A stretch of DNA of 64,000 nt, taken from the NCBI GenBank assembly GCA_963930655.1, contig OZ005608.1:16244001-16308000 (forward strand). The letters are read 5' to 3'. Below the pieces are notes generated by a model that saw nothing but the letters and a program-made list of their open reading frames with translations, was not told the origin of the DNA and searched no databases. A program made the translations under genes and the position numbers. Source of the DNA: Myrica gale (taxonomy: Eukaryota > Streptophyta > Magnoliopsida > Fagales > Myricaceae). Below are positions 22,132 to 32,676 of the stretch, piece after piece. How positions within the stretch are numbered: position 1 is the first letter of the stretch; each line of letters begins with the position of its first letter.

Positions 22132-24026
22132 GATAAGGTTACTCGTCAAAACACCATTCTTGAAAAGTTCACTCAAGGAAGCAAAGCTTTGGAGAACATT
22201 CAAAATAGTGAAAGATGTGTTTTTGACAAAAGTGGTTTAGGCTACAAGCCTTATCAAAATGAAAAGTATTTCAAAAATTTCTTTGTCAAAGCTAAATCTT
22301 CAAATGAATCTTTTCATATTTGCAACTTTTGCAACAAGAATGGACATCTAATACTTGATTGCTCCCTTAAGAAATTTGGGTGCAAAGCTCTTAGAAAGGT
22401 ATGGGTTCCAAAGGGAAACATAGCTAACTCAAAATGACCCAAAAAGGTTTGGGTACCAAAAACTTCATCTTGAATTTGTTTTGTAGGATTCAAGAAGAAA
22501 TGCAATAGTTGGTTCTTAGATAGTGGATGTTCAAGACACATGACCGGTGACCCATCAAGATTCTCAAGCCTATCAAGCATCAAAGGTGGAAATGTAACAT
22601 TTGGCGATAAGGTTACTCGTCAAAACACCATTCTTGAAAAGTTCACTCAAGGAAGCAAAGCTTTGGAGAACATTCTAAATAGTGAAAGATGTGTTTTTGA
22701 CAAAAGTGGTTTAGGCTACAAGCCTTATCAAAATGAAAAGTATTTCAAAAATTTCTTTGTCAAAGCTAAATCTTCAAATGAATCTTTTCATATTTGCAAC
22801 TTTTGCAACAAGAATGGACATCTAATACTTGATTGTCCACTTAAGAAATTTGGGTGCAAAGCTCTTAGAAAGGTATGGGTTCCAAAGGGAAACATAGCTA
22901 ACTCAAAATGACCCAAAAAGGTTTGGGTACCAAAAACTTCATCTTGAATTTGTTTTGTAGGATTCAAGAAGAAATGCAATAGTTGGTTCTTAGATAGTGG
23001 ATGTTCAAGACACATGACCGGTGACCAATCAAGATTCTCAAGCCTATCAACCATCAAAGGTGGAAATGTAACATTTGGCGATAAGGTTACTCGTCAAAAC
23101 ACCATTCTTGAAAAGTTCACTCAAGGAAGCAAAGCTTTGGAGAACATTCTAAATAGTGAAAGATGTGTTTTTGACAAAAGTGGTTTAGGCTACAAGCCTT
23201 ATCAAAATGAAAAGTATTTCAAAAATTTCTTTGTCAAAGCTAAATCTTCAAATGAATTTTTTCATATTTGCAACTTTTGCAACAAGAATGGACATCTAAT
23301 ACTTGATTGTCCACTTAAGAAATTTGGGTGCAAAGCTCTTAGAAAGGTATGAGTTCCAAAGGGAAACATAGCTAACTCAAAATGACCCAAAAAGGTTTGG
23401 GTACCAAAAACTTCATCTTGAATTTGTTTTGTAGGATTCAAGAAGAAATGCAATAGTTGGTTCTTAGATAGTGGATGTTCAAGACACATGACCGGTGACC
23501 CATCAAGATTCTCAAGCCTATCAAGCATCAAAGGTGGAAATGTAACATTTGGCGATAAGGTTACTCGTCAAAACACCATTCTTGAAAAGTTCACTCAAGG
23601 AAGCAAAGCTTTGGAGAACATTCTGAATAGTGAAAGATGTGTTTTTGACAAAAGTGGTTTAGGCTACAACCTTATCAAAATGAAAAGTATTTCAAAAATT
23701 TCTTTGTCAAAGCTAAATCTTCAAATGAATCTTTTCATATTTGCAACTTTTGCAACAAGAATGGACATCTAATACTTGATTGTCCACTTAAGAAATTTGG
23801 GTGCAAAGCTCTTTGAAAGGTATTGGTTCCAAAGGGAAACATAGCTAACTCAAAATGACCCAAAAAGGTTTGGGTACCAAAAACTTCATCTTGAATTTGT
23901 TTTGTAGGATTCAAGAAGAAATGCAATAGTTGGTTCTTAGATAGTGGATGTTCAAGACACATGACCGGTGACCCATCAAGATTCTCAAGCCTATCAACCA
24001 TCAAAGGTGGAAATGTAACATTTGGC
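22132..24026 (+). repeat. 474-bp tandem repeat x4 encoding zinc knuckle plus protease active site
   Basis: Copies start at 22,132, 22,606, 23,080 and 23,554. The first three are exactly 474 bp (158 codons) and the fourth is 473 bp, with one G lost in 'ctacaaGcc'. Each encodes a coiled-coil end (KVTRQNTILEKFTQGSKALE), a second zinc knuckle (CNFCNKNGHLILDC), a linker with two TGA stops, and the copia protease N-terminus WFLDSGCSRHMTGD ending in GGNVTFGD. The copies differ by only a few bases. Copy 3 gains a stop in KVWVPK, and copy 1 alone has 'gattgctcc'. Sites near the 3' end alternate between copies (agcatc, accatc, agcatc, accatc). The unit boundary falls at GATAA/GACAA, a near-identical pentamer at both ends of the unit. 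Confidence 0.95.
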
Positions 24027-24586
24027 GACAACTCCAAAGGGAAAATAATTGGTATAGGCAATATTGGCGGTAACACTCTTCCTCTTATTGAAAATGTGCT
24101 ATTAGTTGATAAATTGAAGCATAACTTGCTTAGTATTAGTCAACTTTGTGATAAAGGTTATAGAGTTGTGTTTGAATCTTCTCAATGCCTTATTGAAAAT
24201 GTCAATGATGGTAAATATTGTTCATTGGCCATAGGAATTCAAATGTGTATAAGACTGACATTGATCAAAATGTTTGTGTGGATAATTATCTTGTGGTCAA
24301 TGTAAATGATAGTTGGCTATGACATAGAAGATTAGGTCATGCTAGCATCCATCAAATTTTGAAAATTTCTAAGCATGATCTTGTGAATGGACTACCCAAG
24401 TTAAATTTTGAAAAAGACCAAGTTTGTGAAGCTTGTCAAATGGGAAAACAAGTGAAAACCTCTTTTAAATCCAAAAACTTCATTTCAACTAGTAGACCTC
24501 TACAATTACTTCACTTGGATTTATTTGGTCCATCAAAAACTCAAAGTCTTGGTGGAAAGTCCTACGCATTTGTAATTGTGGATATT
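24027..24586 (+). pseudogene. SIRE-like copia protease end, pre-integrase and integrase start
   Basis: Continues from the last tandem copy. Protease C-terminal half: NSKGKIIGIGNIGG, then KLKHNLLSISQLCDKGY. GAG-pre-integrase: RLGHASIHQILKISKHDLV, then CEACQMGKQVKTSFKSKN, in which the zinc-binding H and C residues are visible. The integrase core begins LQLLHLDLFGPSKTQSLGG, carrying the first catalytic Asp region, then YAFVIVDI. A stop and frame change occur around 24,240-24,310. The coding sequence ends abruptly at 24,586, where it joins inverted LTR sequence. The rest of integrase, RT and RNase H is absent. Confidence 0.85.
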
Positions 24587-24740
24587 GAGTCTTCACTTTA
24601 AGAGCACTTTCATTGAAGGTGATGTTGCTTGATCGCTCCGTGCTCATTTTGGATCCGCTTTGCTTCACATCTCAATTACTTCTATTTTTATCATCAAAGC
24701 ATTGATTGTGACTAAAAGCCAACAATCTCCCCCTTTTTGA
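24587..24740 (-). mobile_element. 3' LTR start and polypurine tract of an inverted SIRE-like element
   Basis: On the minus strand, TCAAAAAGGGGGAGAT (24,725-24,740) is a polypurine tract, followed at once by TGTTGGCTTTTAGTCAC (from 24,724). The next 138 bp match the start of the LTR at 19,537 with scattered differences, by eye roughly nine in ten bases. The LTR breaks off at 24,587 against the plus-strand integrase, so the two elements are joined 3' to 3'. Confidence 0.85.
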
Positions 24741-25049
24741 TGATGATAATTAATTGATTTTTCTCTTGTTGATCTTGTCTCCCCTATCTTTTGTACTTTG
24801 ATATGGGGTTTTGGATAATTTCAATACTTCATGGAGACAAGTTAGTATGTAATATGAAAGAATTGCATATGAATAATAAAGAGGCTTTCATATCAAAATT
24901 AAGCAGTGCATCAAAGTCTTAAAGGGGTGCAGAGATACAAAAAGAGACAGCATTTCTTCTCCCCCTTTGTCATCATAAAAAAGAAATACATAAGCAAAGT
25001 GAAATACATAAACAACTTGACAATAAAATGAAATGCATATGCGATGAGA

Positions 25050-25826
25050 ATCATGATGGTGGAAGAAAATGAGCCACAAAAGTCCCCATGTCCTCAAAGA
25101 ACTGTCTCTGCTCCTCTTGCATAGAGGTGATACTCTCTTGAAGGAATTTCTGTTGCGCCTCATGCATAGCAGTCATCCTTTGCTCAAAAGCGGTGAACTG
25201 GGAATCAAAGGAAGATGTATGGTTGGGAACTCTGGTAGGAGAAGGAATAATGGGAGGATCATCAGCCAAATCAACATCTATATCAAACTCCATTGCTTCA
25301 GCATTTACCTCCTCACCAATAGGCTCATCCTCAACCTTAATATCCTCATCAGCCTCCTCAGGCACATCCTCATCACTATCCTGATGCTTAGGCATTCAAG
25401 TGTTTCTGGAAGTTCGTCTATAGCCCATCCGGTTTAAGACTGCAGTATCAAATCGCTCACACTTAGTCAAAGTGTCTCGCTCTCGAGAACTGAGTGCAAC
25501 GCCAAAATGTCTAAAAATTTGGGTAAACAGCAAGTCGTAAGGTAGATTCTTCTTAGACTCACAAGTTGCTTAGATATGTTTGAGCATAATGTAAGGAAGG
25601 TTGAATTTTTTCTCCTTCAGGAGACGCTCCAGCACAAAAACATCCATAAAAGTCACCTCCTCTCGGTGTCCACCCCGAGGAATCAAGTTATGGGTACAGA
25701 TTAAATGAAGCAATCTCAAACGAATAAGTAACTGGTTGGTATGGATTTTCCTAGGTGCATCTTCTGCCACACCATCACCTAGGAGGTAAATTAGGGCTTC
25801 TCCATAATCAAACCCCTTACACACGG
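25050..25826 (-). pseudogene. ORF downstream of pol of the inverted SIRE-like element ('plant transposon protein' type)
   Basis: Minus-strand reading from 25,824 contains GYRRTSRNT, LLIRLRLLHLICTHNLIPRG, HREEVTFMDVFVLERLL and LPYDLLFTQIFRHFGVALSS, then an acidic region (25,300-25,395) and a Gln/Glu/Met-rich coiled coil (25,060-25,200). The order, with an 'LIPRGGHREEVT'-like core followed by 'LPYGMLLTxIF', fits the uncharacterised plant transposon protein domain often found in the ORF beyond pol of SIRE/Maximus-type elements. One stop (25,570) divides it, and its N-terminus is cut at 25,826. It lies just upstream of the polypurine tract, as that ORF should. Older literature calls such ORFs envelope-like. 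Nothing here shows an envelope function. Confidence 0.6.
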
Positions 25827-25945
25827 TGTGAGACCCCGAATTTCACCATGGCACTTTATACTTAAGTATTGTTCTTTAAATTTTGGGGGCTGTTAATTGA
25901 CTTTCTAAACAAATAATTGACTTGCTAAACAGATAATTAACCAAT
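25827..25945 (+). mobile_element. Short TGTGAGACCCC-type LTR start fragment
   Basis: TGTGAGACCCCGAATTTC begins at 25,827, the same terminus as the elements at 10,508 and 26,173. The similarity fades within about 120 bp, and CACTA coding sequence appears by about 25,950. It is taken as a truncated LTR end. Confidence 0.5.
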
Positions 25946-26172
25946 ATAGTGTTCCTTCCACATTATTTCTAAACCATGTCAAATCATCTTCTACATTTTC
26001 AGTGACTTACTCAATGTTGAAATTGTAAGGCTCATTCTCACAATAGTCATCCACCTCATCATCAAACATCTCACAATTACCAGCATCAAACACATCTATT
26101 GTCTTAGTCTTGACAACTACTTCCCAATTTGGATGTCTTTCATCAGATATATAGTATACTTGAGATGTTTGT
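25946..26172 (-). pseudogene. CACTA transposase gene, C-terminal part (DUF4216-like)
   Basis: On the minus strand this encodes QVYYISDERHPNWEVVVKTK, then DVFDAGNCEMFDDEVDDYCENEPY and a stop, after which a related acidic stretch continues. This is the C-terminal end of En/Spm (CACTA) TNP2-type proteins, just after the DUF4216 domain. The upstream part of the same gene resumes at 32,677 on the far side of a 6.5-kb nested LTR insertion. The frame is broken by stops. Confidence 0.75.
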
Positions 26173-28805
26173 TGTGAGACCCCGAACTTCGCTTTTGCTA
26201 CTTTCCTATGTATTCGTTTTGATTTAACTCAGAGGTCATGTTTTTGGCAAATGTATGACTTAACTTTGGTACTTATGGTATTTCATTTTAATTTCCTTTA
26301 AAGAATTTCACTATTGTTGTGAAAGTTTATTAGTGCAAGTCTATTATTATTATTTTTCCTAAGAGCCGAATTTTTCAAGGTAGATTTCTTTTATGAATTT
26401 ATTTTTCCATTGCTTATTATTATGCTCCATGAAGTTAAATATATGAAGAGAATATTATTTCTCATTGCCGAAATTCTCTAAGTAGAAATCATTGTATAAT
26501 AATCTATAGTTATGAAATTTATGTTGAGCATATAGATTATTTTGTGTCTTTGATTAGGTAACCTTAATCACCATTAGGTAGTTATAATTAAGTGAAAAGT
26601 GATTACGTTTATAAGATAGCTTGAAATAGAGTTTAAAAGATAAGTTAGTGTGTTTATTAAGGAAATATGTTAGTGAGCTTATCATAGTAATAAGCTAATG
26701 CATTATAAAAGAGATAAGTTAATGTGCTAGTGAGTTCATTAGGGAGATAAGCTATTGCGATTATCAAAGAGATAGATTAGAGTGCTTATACTAGAGAAGT
26801 TGATATGTTATTGGTGATAAACTAATGTACATATATTAGAAGATGAGCCTATGTACCTATGTGAAAAGTGGCAGATGAAATGAAAAGAAGAGAAAAAGTG
26901 AAATGCAAGAGAAGAATTACGTGATAGACAAAGTGGAAATTTGAAATAGCTTTTATAGTACATCACGTGAAGGCTTTGAAAGCAAAGGTAAGAAGAAGAC
27001 AAAGTGAGTTACGGTGGCATTGCAATATTGGTTGCCGCCCATGCAACCAATGTGCATGGATGGAGGAACCGATGCTGCTCCCTTCCCCTTTTGACGAAAA
27101 TTGGTCCAAGTTCATTCCCTCACTCACTTGCCTTTCACGCCTCACACATCTCACAACTTCACTTCTTCATTTCAGTCCATCATTCATACGCATAACCTTT
27201 CCTAGCTCTCTTTCTCTTGTGACCGAACCTCTCCTCATTTCAGCTTGCTCTTCTTCTCTTGTGGCCGAATCTTTCCCTTGCTCAGTTCATTTTCCTTTTG
27301 ACAGAAGCACACACCATTTCAGCTTGCTCTTGTTCTCTTGGCCGAACCACTTCAAGCTCCAAGCTTTGCCCTTGTTTTTCTTCAAGTCATTCCAGTAGTT
27401 GCTACCACTTCTCCTTTCCCTCACCACAAGCCTCCATCTCAGCCTTTGAAGCCATCCAAGAGAGAGGAACCGAAAGTTAGAGAAGTAGAAGGTTCTGTTG
27501 TTTAGCCAAGTGCTATAGTTGGTGGTTGAGGTAAAAGATTTGGTCCTTGCATGTGCTGTTTTTGATTCTTTTCTCCATAGGTTATGACCCTAAATACTTT
27601 TATGCTAGGTGCTCTCTTCCCTAATTAGCTTCTGTTCAACACCAAGGTAAGGTCGAATATGGTTAGTAGTTGAATATGTTGATGGTCAAACCTTGCATGT
27701 TTCTGTTTCTCTTTGATTTGGCCAATATCTCTTGTTGTTATCTTGAATATATGTTAGATCTGAATAGGTTGGGTCTGCTGGAATTAATGTTGTGATGTGG
27801 TTGATGGAGGAAGGGATTAAATGGAGGTTGAATGTATTCTTCCTTGAGGAACTTCATGCATGCTTGAGTATTGTGTAGATCTGGACATTTCATTTTGATT
27901 AGCACCTCCTAGGTTATGAAATTGGTTGCTGGAGGTTGAGATTATATGTTGGATTGCATGCACATAGGTTGTTGGTGGCCGAATGGCTTAGAAGTGAAAT
28001 CTAGGTTGATGGCCGAAATGAATGGAGTTAGAGAACCCTAGGTTTGATGCTATGTTTTGGTTTAATTTTGCATGCAATTGGAAATCACTAAATAGATCAA
28101 GATTGAAGGTTCATTAATGGTATTGTAAGTGTTAAGTTAAGATGGAAAGAAACCCTAAGTTGTATAAGAATAGCAAATGAATTTACGATGTAAAATGCTA
28201 ATGGCCGAATAGAAGTAGTCGAATTAAGGAAGTTTATTGTAAAATGTAAAACCTAAGTATCATATGCTAAGAAGAGAGCCACGGGTTGGATAGTAGATGA
28301 AGTAAATAACCATGGATTAGCCAAGATTAATGTTGGAAAAGATGATTTAGTTAGTTAACTAAGAATGACCTTTATGCATGAAGTAAAGAAGATGTCAACT
28401 TAGGTTTATAGCACTAAATAGCTTGCTGTTTTGGAGTCTGATTAAGATATGGAAATAATTGGTAGTAGGCCACATAATTACGTTAATTAGGGCTTTGGTC
28501 AGCAGCCTACTTAAGGGATTAATGTGAAGTGAAGTAGATCAGCAAGTCTATAGAGGATGAAAGAGGTTAAGTTGGTGGGATTTGATGGAAAATAGGTTTG
28601 ATATAGTTAAGAGCAAGGAAATGGAGTTAGACACTTTACGAGATGTTGTTTTGAGGTTAGGATCTTATTATGTTATATTGATTGCTTTCTACAAGTATTT
28701 TATGAAAATTATTAACCCTTTGAAAATAATATAGTATTTTCAGATATGTATCCTTGGTAAAACCGAAACTATTATAAGTATTCTTTGAATGTTTTATGAT
28801 TAAAT
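26173..28805 (+). mobile_element. TGTGAGACCCC-type LTR 'A', left part
   Basis: Starts TGTGAGACCCCGAACTTCGC inside the CACTA gene. The 5 bp before it (TTTGT, 26,168-26,172) nearly match the 5 bp after the element's right end (CTTGT, 32,677-32,681). No coding signal: the Ser/His-rich frames around 26,960-27,480 lack any family motif. Around 28,805 it is interrupted by an inverted relative (28,806-31,657). Without that insert it measures about 3.65 kb, close to the 3.89-kb copy at 10,508. Confidence 0.7.
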
Positions 28806-29575
28806 TCTTAAGCATCTAGCCCGAAGGTTAATGACAGCCGCGAATATCCACTCAATGAATGTTCCAGCGTTTTCTCTTATACTTACTACAGCGGAAAATA
28901 TACACATATAACTGAGAGAGACGGCCAAAGAGATTTACCAAAAACTTCAACTTACACAAGAGGACTTCCTACAATAGGGTAAGCGTCTTAATTACATCGC
29001 ATGGCTGTACAACTGAAGTACATGATCTATGGGATTCCAACAAAACCTCTTCATATAGACCTACTCATAACGTCTTTATAATACATCTTGAATCCTTATA
29101 CACAAGACATATACACAGGCTGCCTCAAAATGATATCAAGTGCTCTTAGTGCTTCATATGAACTCTCCGACTCCTGCTTCGGTTTACAACGACTAGGATA
29201 CTTGACATCTAAACTTACTACGTTAAGCAATCCTCAGCACCCCTGTCGCCTGGAACATCTGGAATGATATGGTTTAAAATTTTCGTGAGTCGAAAGACTC
29301 AGTAAGGAATTATAAATAAAACATGGACTTGAAATCATGGTTTAGAAATATGAACTTGAAATCGTGAGTTTGAAACCATGAACTAGTTCTTGAACTCATA
29401 ATCATGAACTTGAAATCATAAGCATGCAACATAATGAAATTCATGCATGACCATGAATTTTGATGCTCGTGTATGCCTCATGATTGCATATGCACATGCA
29501 CATGCTCTTGAAAACAACACTTATACTTGTAAAGCTCTTGCTTTTGGAAAAATCATTCTAATTCTTATATGATGG

Positions 29576-29886
29576 GCTTCTTGCCCTTTATTTACCCCTG
29601 GCATCAGGGTTGTGCATTCCCATTGGAACTGTCCCCTATTTCCCTTGGGGACCTTACATATGGTCGAGCTAGCACACCTTCTCGCATTCGTCCTTCAGTG
29701 GCTAGACACGACCCTTGGAGGTTCACACCTTCTTGCAAGCATCCTTCAGTGTGATTGCACATACCTCATGAACTACCCATCCTTCTTGCAAGCATCCTTC
29801 GGTATGGGTGCCCTAGGTGACATCCATCCTTCACGTAAATGTCCTTCGGTATGGATGCACCTTCTTGACTTGGTACGGTACCGACC
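29576..29886 (-). repeat. Conserved LTR block, copy in B
   Basis: In reverse complement this has the same order as 13,481-13,783: 'ggtaccgtacc', repeated 'gaaggatgcttgcaagaagg' units, 'aagggtcgtgtctagcca', 'ctagctcgaccatatg', 'ccccaaggga', 'gttccaatgggaa', 'gcacaaccctgat'. One repeat unit has replaced the 'tcaggcctggggccac' part. Confidence 0.8.
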
Positions 29887-30479
29887 GACTTTAGCTTATT
29901 AACTTAGCTTGTCATAAAGTAGCATAAAATGGTACTTTCATTTGCAGAAAATTTCTCTTTCTTTCTCATGAGAAAAATGAATGCAAATGCTCATGGTGTG
30001 CTCATGTCATGCTTGATGATGAGAAATCTGAAATTCTTCTCATACTTTCATTTGCACAAAACTTTCTTTTTCATGCAAATGCTTATGTCATGTCGTAATA
30101 AATCATGAGAATTCATGTTGTGCATCATTCCAGCTTTTCAAAAAGCGTAAGTTTCCACTTAAAATTTTCACTTACAAACGTAAGCTCCTCTTACCTTCGT
30201 TGCTTTGAGTGTTGAACGTCACTTTACCTACAATCGAGTCATACGAGTGTTACTCAAGGTTCACTAGAGAGCGAATATGTCACTCACTCACTCACACTTC
30301 ATCTAAATATCATCCAATCCTTCATATTCTATTCATACTTCATCATATAAAATCATCTGTATTCTTGACTTCTAGTTGGTCATCTTACAACACAAGGTAT
30401 TTCCTTTAGTGAAAAACCTAGTAGGGTCCCCTAATAGTCAAAAAGGAAACTATAAAAATTCTAGAAATTAAAAGGAAGC

Positions 30480-30690
30480 CGCTCGAGCGTCGGTCGAGCG
30501 CTCGTCGAGCTTTATGTCTCTGCATGAAAGTGTTAAGGGACGCTCGAGCGCCCTGTCGAGCATTAGTCGGGCGTAAACTCTCTGTAAAAGACTTTCGCTC
30601 GAGCGCCAGTAGGGCGAATCTCGGGCGAAACGTCACTGTAAGAAAATCTTGAACTATGAGCTCGAGCGGTTGTCGAGCGTTCCACGGGCG
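30480..30690. repeat. Cluster of GCTCGAGCG / GTCGAGC motifs
   Basis: At least ten occurrences of 'gctcgagcg', 'gtcgagcg' and 'gtcgggcg' variants in 210 bp, arranged as about four degenerate units of 60-65 bp: three close inverted or direct motifs, then an unrelated spacer. The core CTCGAG is palindromic. It lies inside LTR B; I do not see it in the other two long LTRs. Confidence 0.75.
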
Positions 30691-31657
30691 ACAGTCAATT
30701 TCAGAGCACAACTTATGCTATACACCTCCAAAATCCACGAAATTTGTCTCCAAATACTCTCATTTCACACTCTCATTCTCAAGACTTCAATTTTCTCACA
30801 TTCCAACTAAATCTCTCAGCTAAAACATGAGTCCATCTCATAAATTCAAGTTATTGCATTTCTCCCTCCTCTTTTGGTCTTTTTATCAAACACCTAGAGT
30901 TCATACTTGATCTTTCTTGGGTGCTATTTACCAAATCTGGCCACATTCTCCATGGTTTCATATACAACCCATACTACTCTTTAAAGCTTACTAGATCTAC
31001 ATTTTCTTCAAAGAACACAACATATAATCAAGGAAAAAACCAACAAACTTCACAACCAACAATCATGAAAAGAAAAGAGAAAGTGGGTGAAAATGGGTAT
31101 GGCTTGGCCGGCCAAAACCACTCACTTTTTTCTCTCTCTTTCTTTCTCCTTCTTCTTTTCTCCTTCTCCTTTTCTTCTTCTCCTTCTTCTTATTTCTCCT
31201 TCTTCTTCTTCTCTTGTGTTGTTAGGGTGAGCTAGGGCAAAATGATTTGTGCGGGTTGGGGGGTGTTATGCTTGGGGGAAGGGAAAAGGCAAAACTGTCC
31301 TTCCCCCCTTCTTTCCCTTTTTCTTCTCCATTTCTCCTTTTTTTCCTTTTCTGCCCCTCATGAAAATTTATTTTTCTTTTCTGCCACCCACTCACCAAAC
31401 TAACTCTAATATGTCTCCTCATTTTCAATCTAAGGGCTCACATATTCCAAGATTAAAGCCCTTAATTAAAACTTCCAAATATTGCAAACAATATAACATT
31501 TAAATCATAACTTAAGACGCATAAAAATGCTAGGGGAAAAATTCCACCTAGACATGATTTGAGATTAATCCCCCTATACATGTCTTTCTTAATAATTAAA
31601 GCACAACTTAAGGAGTCATAATTCTTTTACAAAGATAGAAAAAGTTGGGGTCTCACA

Positions 31658-32676
31658 CGAACTTCGTACCAATACTCAAAGGAGACCAATAAGTAGATTG
31701 TAAGTGTGTAAGTGGACTTACATTTTTGTAAAACTGGAATGATACACTGCATTGTTTTATATGAACAAGCATGGAATCTTAAGCAAGCATGTCGTAGCAC
31801 GAACATTGCATGATTTTCTAAAGAGATTTTTATGCAATGACATATAAGAATTTTTATGATAAGTCAAGTCAAGTTAAGGACTCTGGTCGGTACCGTACCA
31901 TCAAGATGGACTCCCATACCAAAGGACAAATGCGAGAAGGTTGGGTGAATCCTAAGAGGTTTGTGCAACCACACTGAAAGACAAATGTGAGAAGGTGTGG
32001 ACCTCCAAGGGTCGTGTCTAGCCATCAGGCCTGGGGCCACTTCAAGGGCTAGTTCGACCAAATGAAATGTCCCCAAGGGTAAGGGAGACAGTTCCAATGG
32101 GAACGCACAACCTTGACTCCATGGGTTAAATGGAGCGTAAGTAGCCCACAAGTCAAGAATAAAATATTTTCCAAGGACCTTGTGTCAATTTCAAGAACAA
32201 GAACATGTTTTAAGATCAAGAGCATGTGCATAACCATGAATCATGCATGTGCATCATGATTTATGATTTCTCATGATATTCACGTTCAAATTATAAATTC
32301 ATGCTTTAAGTTTAAGTTTTCCCTTACTGAGTCTTTTTGACTCACGTTTTCAAAACTGTATCATTCCAGATGCCTCAGGTGAAGGAAGTCAGGAGGACTA
32401 TCTGACTTAGAGAGGAGAAGTTTATGTGTTTTGATCTTGTGACTTGATCAATGTGATGAGTCACCTATATATATGTGTTGCTCATGTAATGTAATGTAAT
32501 CTAAGATACTATGCTTAATTGAGGACTCTTATGAAGTTAAGTTATTATTGTATTTGGTGGTCTCTCTCTCGATCGTTTCTTTTCCGCTGTTAAGTATGAT
32601 TATATTCGCTGGAGCTTTCCCTCGGGATTGCTCGCGGCTATCACTATCCGTACGGGATAGCGTTCGGGGCGTGACA
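31658..32676 (+). mobile_element. TGTGAGACCCC-type LTR 'A', right part
   Basis: Continues LTR A after the nested insert and ends ...CGGGATAGCGTTCGGGGCGTGACA at 32,676, matching the end of the 10,508-14,397 copy, with a compensated stem ('atccgtacgggat' here, 'tagcctcttcgggcta' there). CTTGT at 32,677-32,681 is a 4-of-5 match to the left target site. Beyond it the CACTA coding sequence resumes. Confidence 0.75.
31885..32135 (+). repeat. Conserved LTR block, copy in A
   Basis: Aligns with 13,481-13,783: 'ggtaccgtacc', two 'gacaaatgcgagaagg'-type units, 'gtgtctagccatcaggcctg', 'tcgaccaaatgaaat', 'ccccaaggg', 'gggaacgcacaaccttgac', 'aaatggagcg'. It is one repeat unit shorter than the first copy. 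Confidence 0.85.

Larger units (their letters stand above)
28806..31657 (-). mobile_element. TGTGAGACCCC-type LTR 'B', inverted, nested in A
   Basis: On the minus strand it starts TGTGAGACCCCAACTTT at 31,657. Reading left it carries the purine tract (31,086-31,230), a GCTCGAGCG motif cluster (30,480-30,690), the conserved block (29,576-29,886), and near its end the 'cgctggaacattc', 'gcggctgtcatta', 'ccttcgggctag' signature shared with the other copies. The last bases (expected ...GCGTGACA) are replaced by unrelated AT-rich sequence, so the left limit near 28,806 is approximate and the end appears truncated. No coding potential. Confidence 0.65.

Noticed and set aside
22314..24076. Series of similar minus-strand frames of 89-113 codons
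   Set aside because: They repeat only because the 474-bp unit repeats. They are antisense shadows of the copia zinc-knuckle/protease segment.
26967..27480. Ser/His-rich plus-strand frame of 143 codons
   Set aside because: It lies in LTR A, has a biased composition and no family motif. The matching region of the other LTR copies is not coding.
29569..29902. Short frames repeating HPSV/CPSV-like phrases
   Set aside because: They are translations of the GAAGGAC-type tandem units in the conserved LTR block, not a protein repeat.
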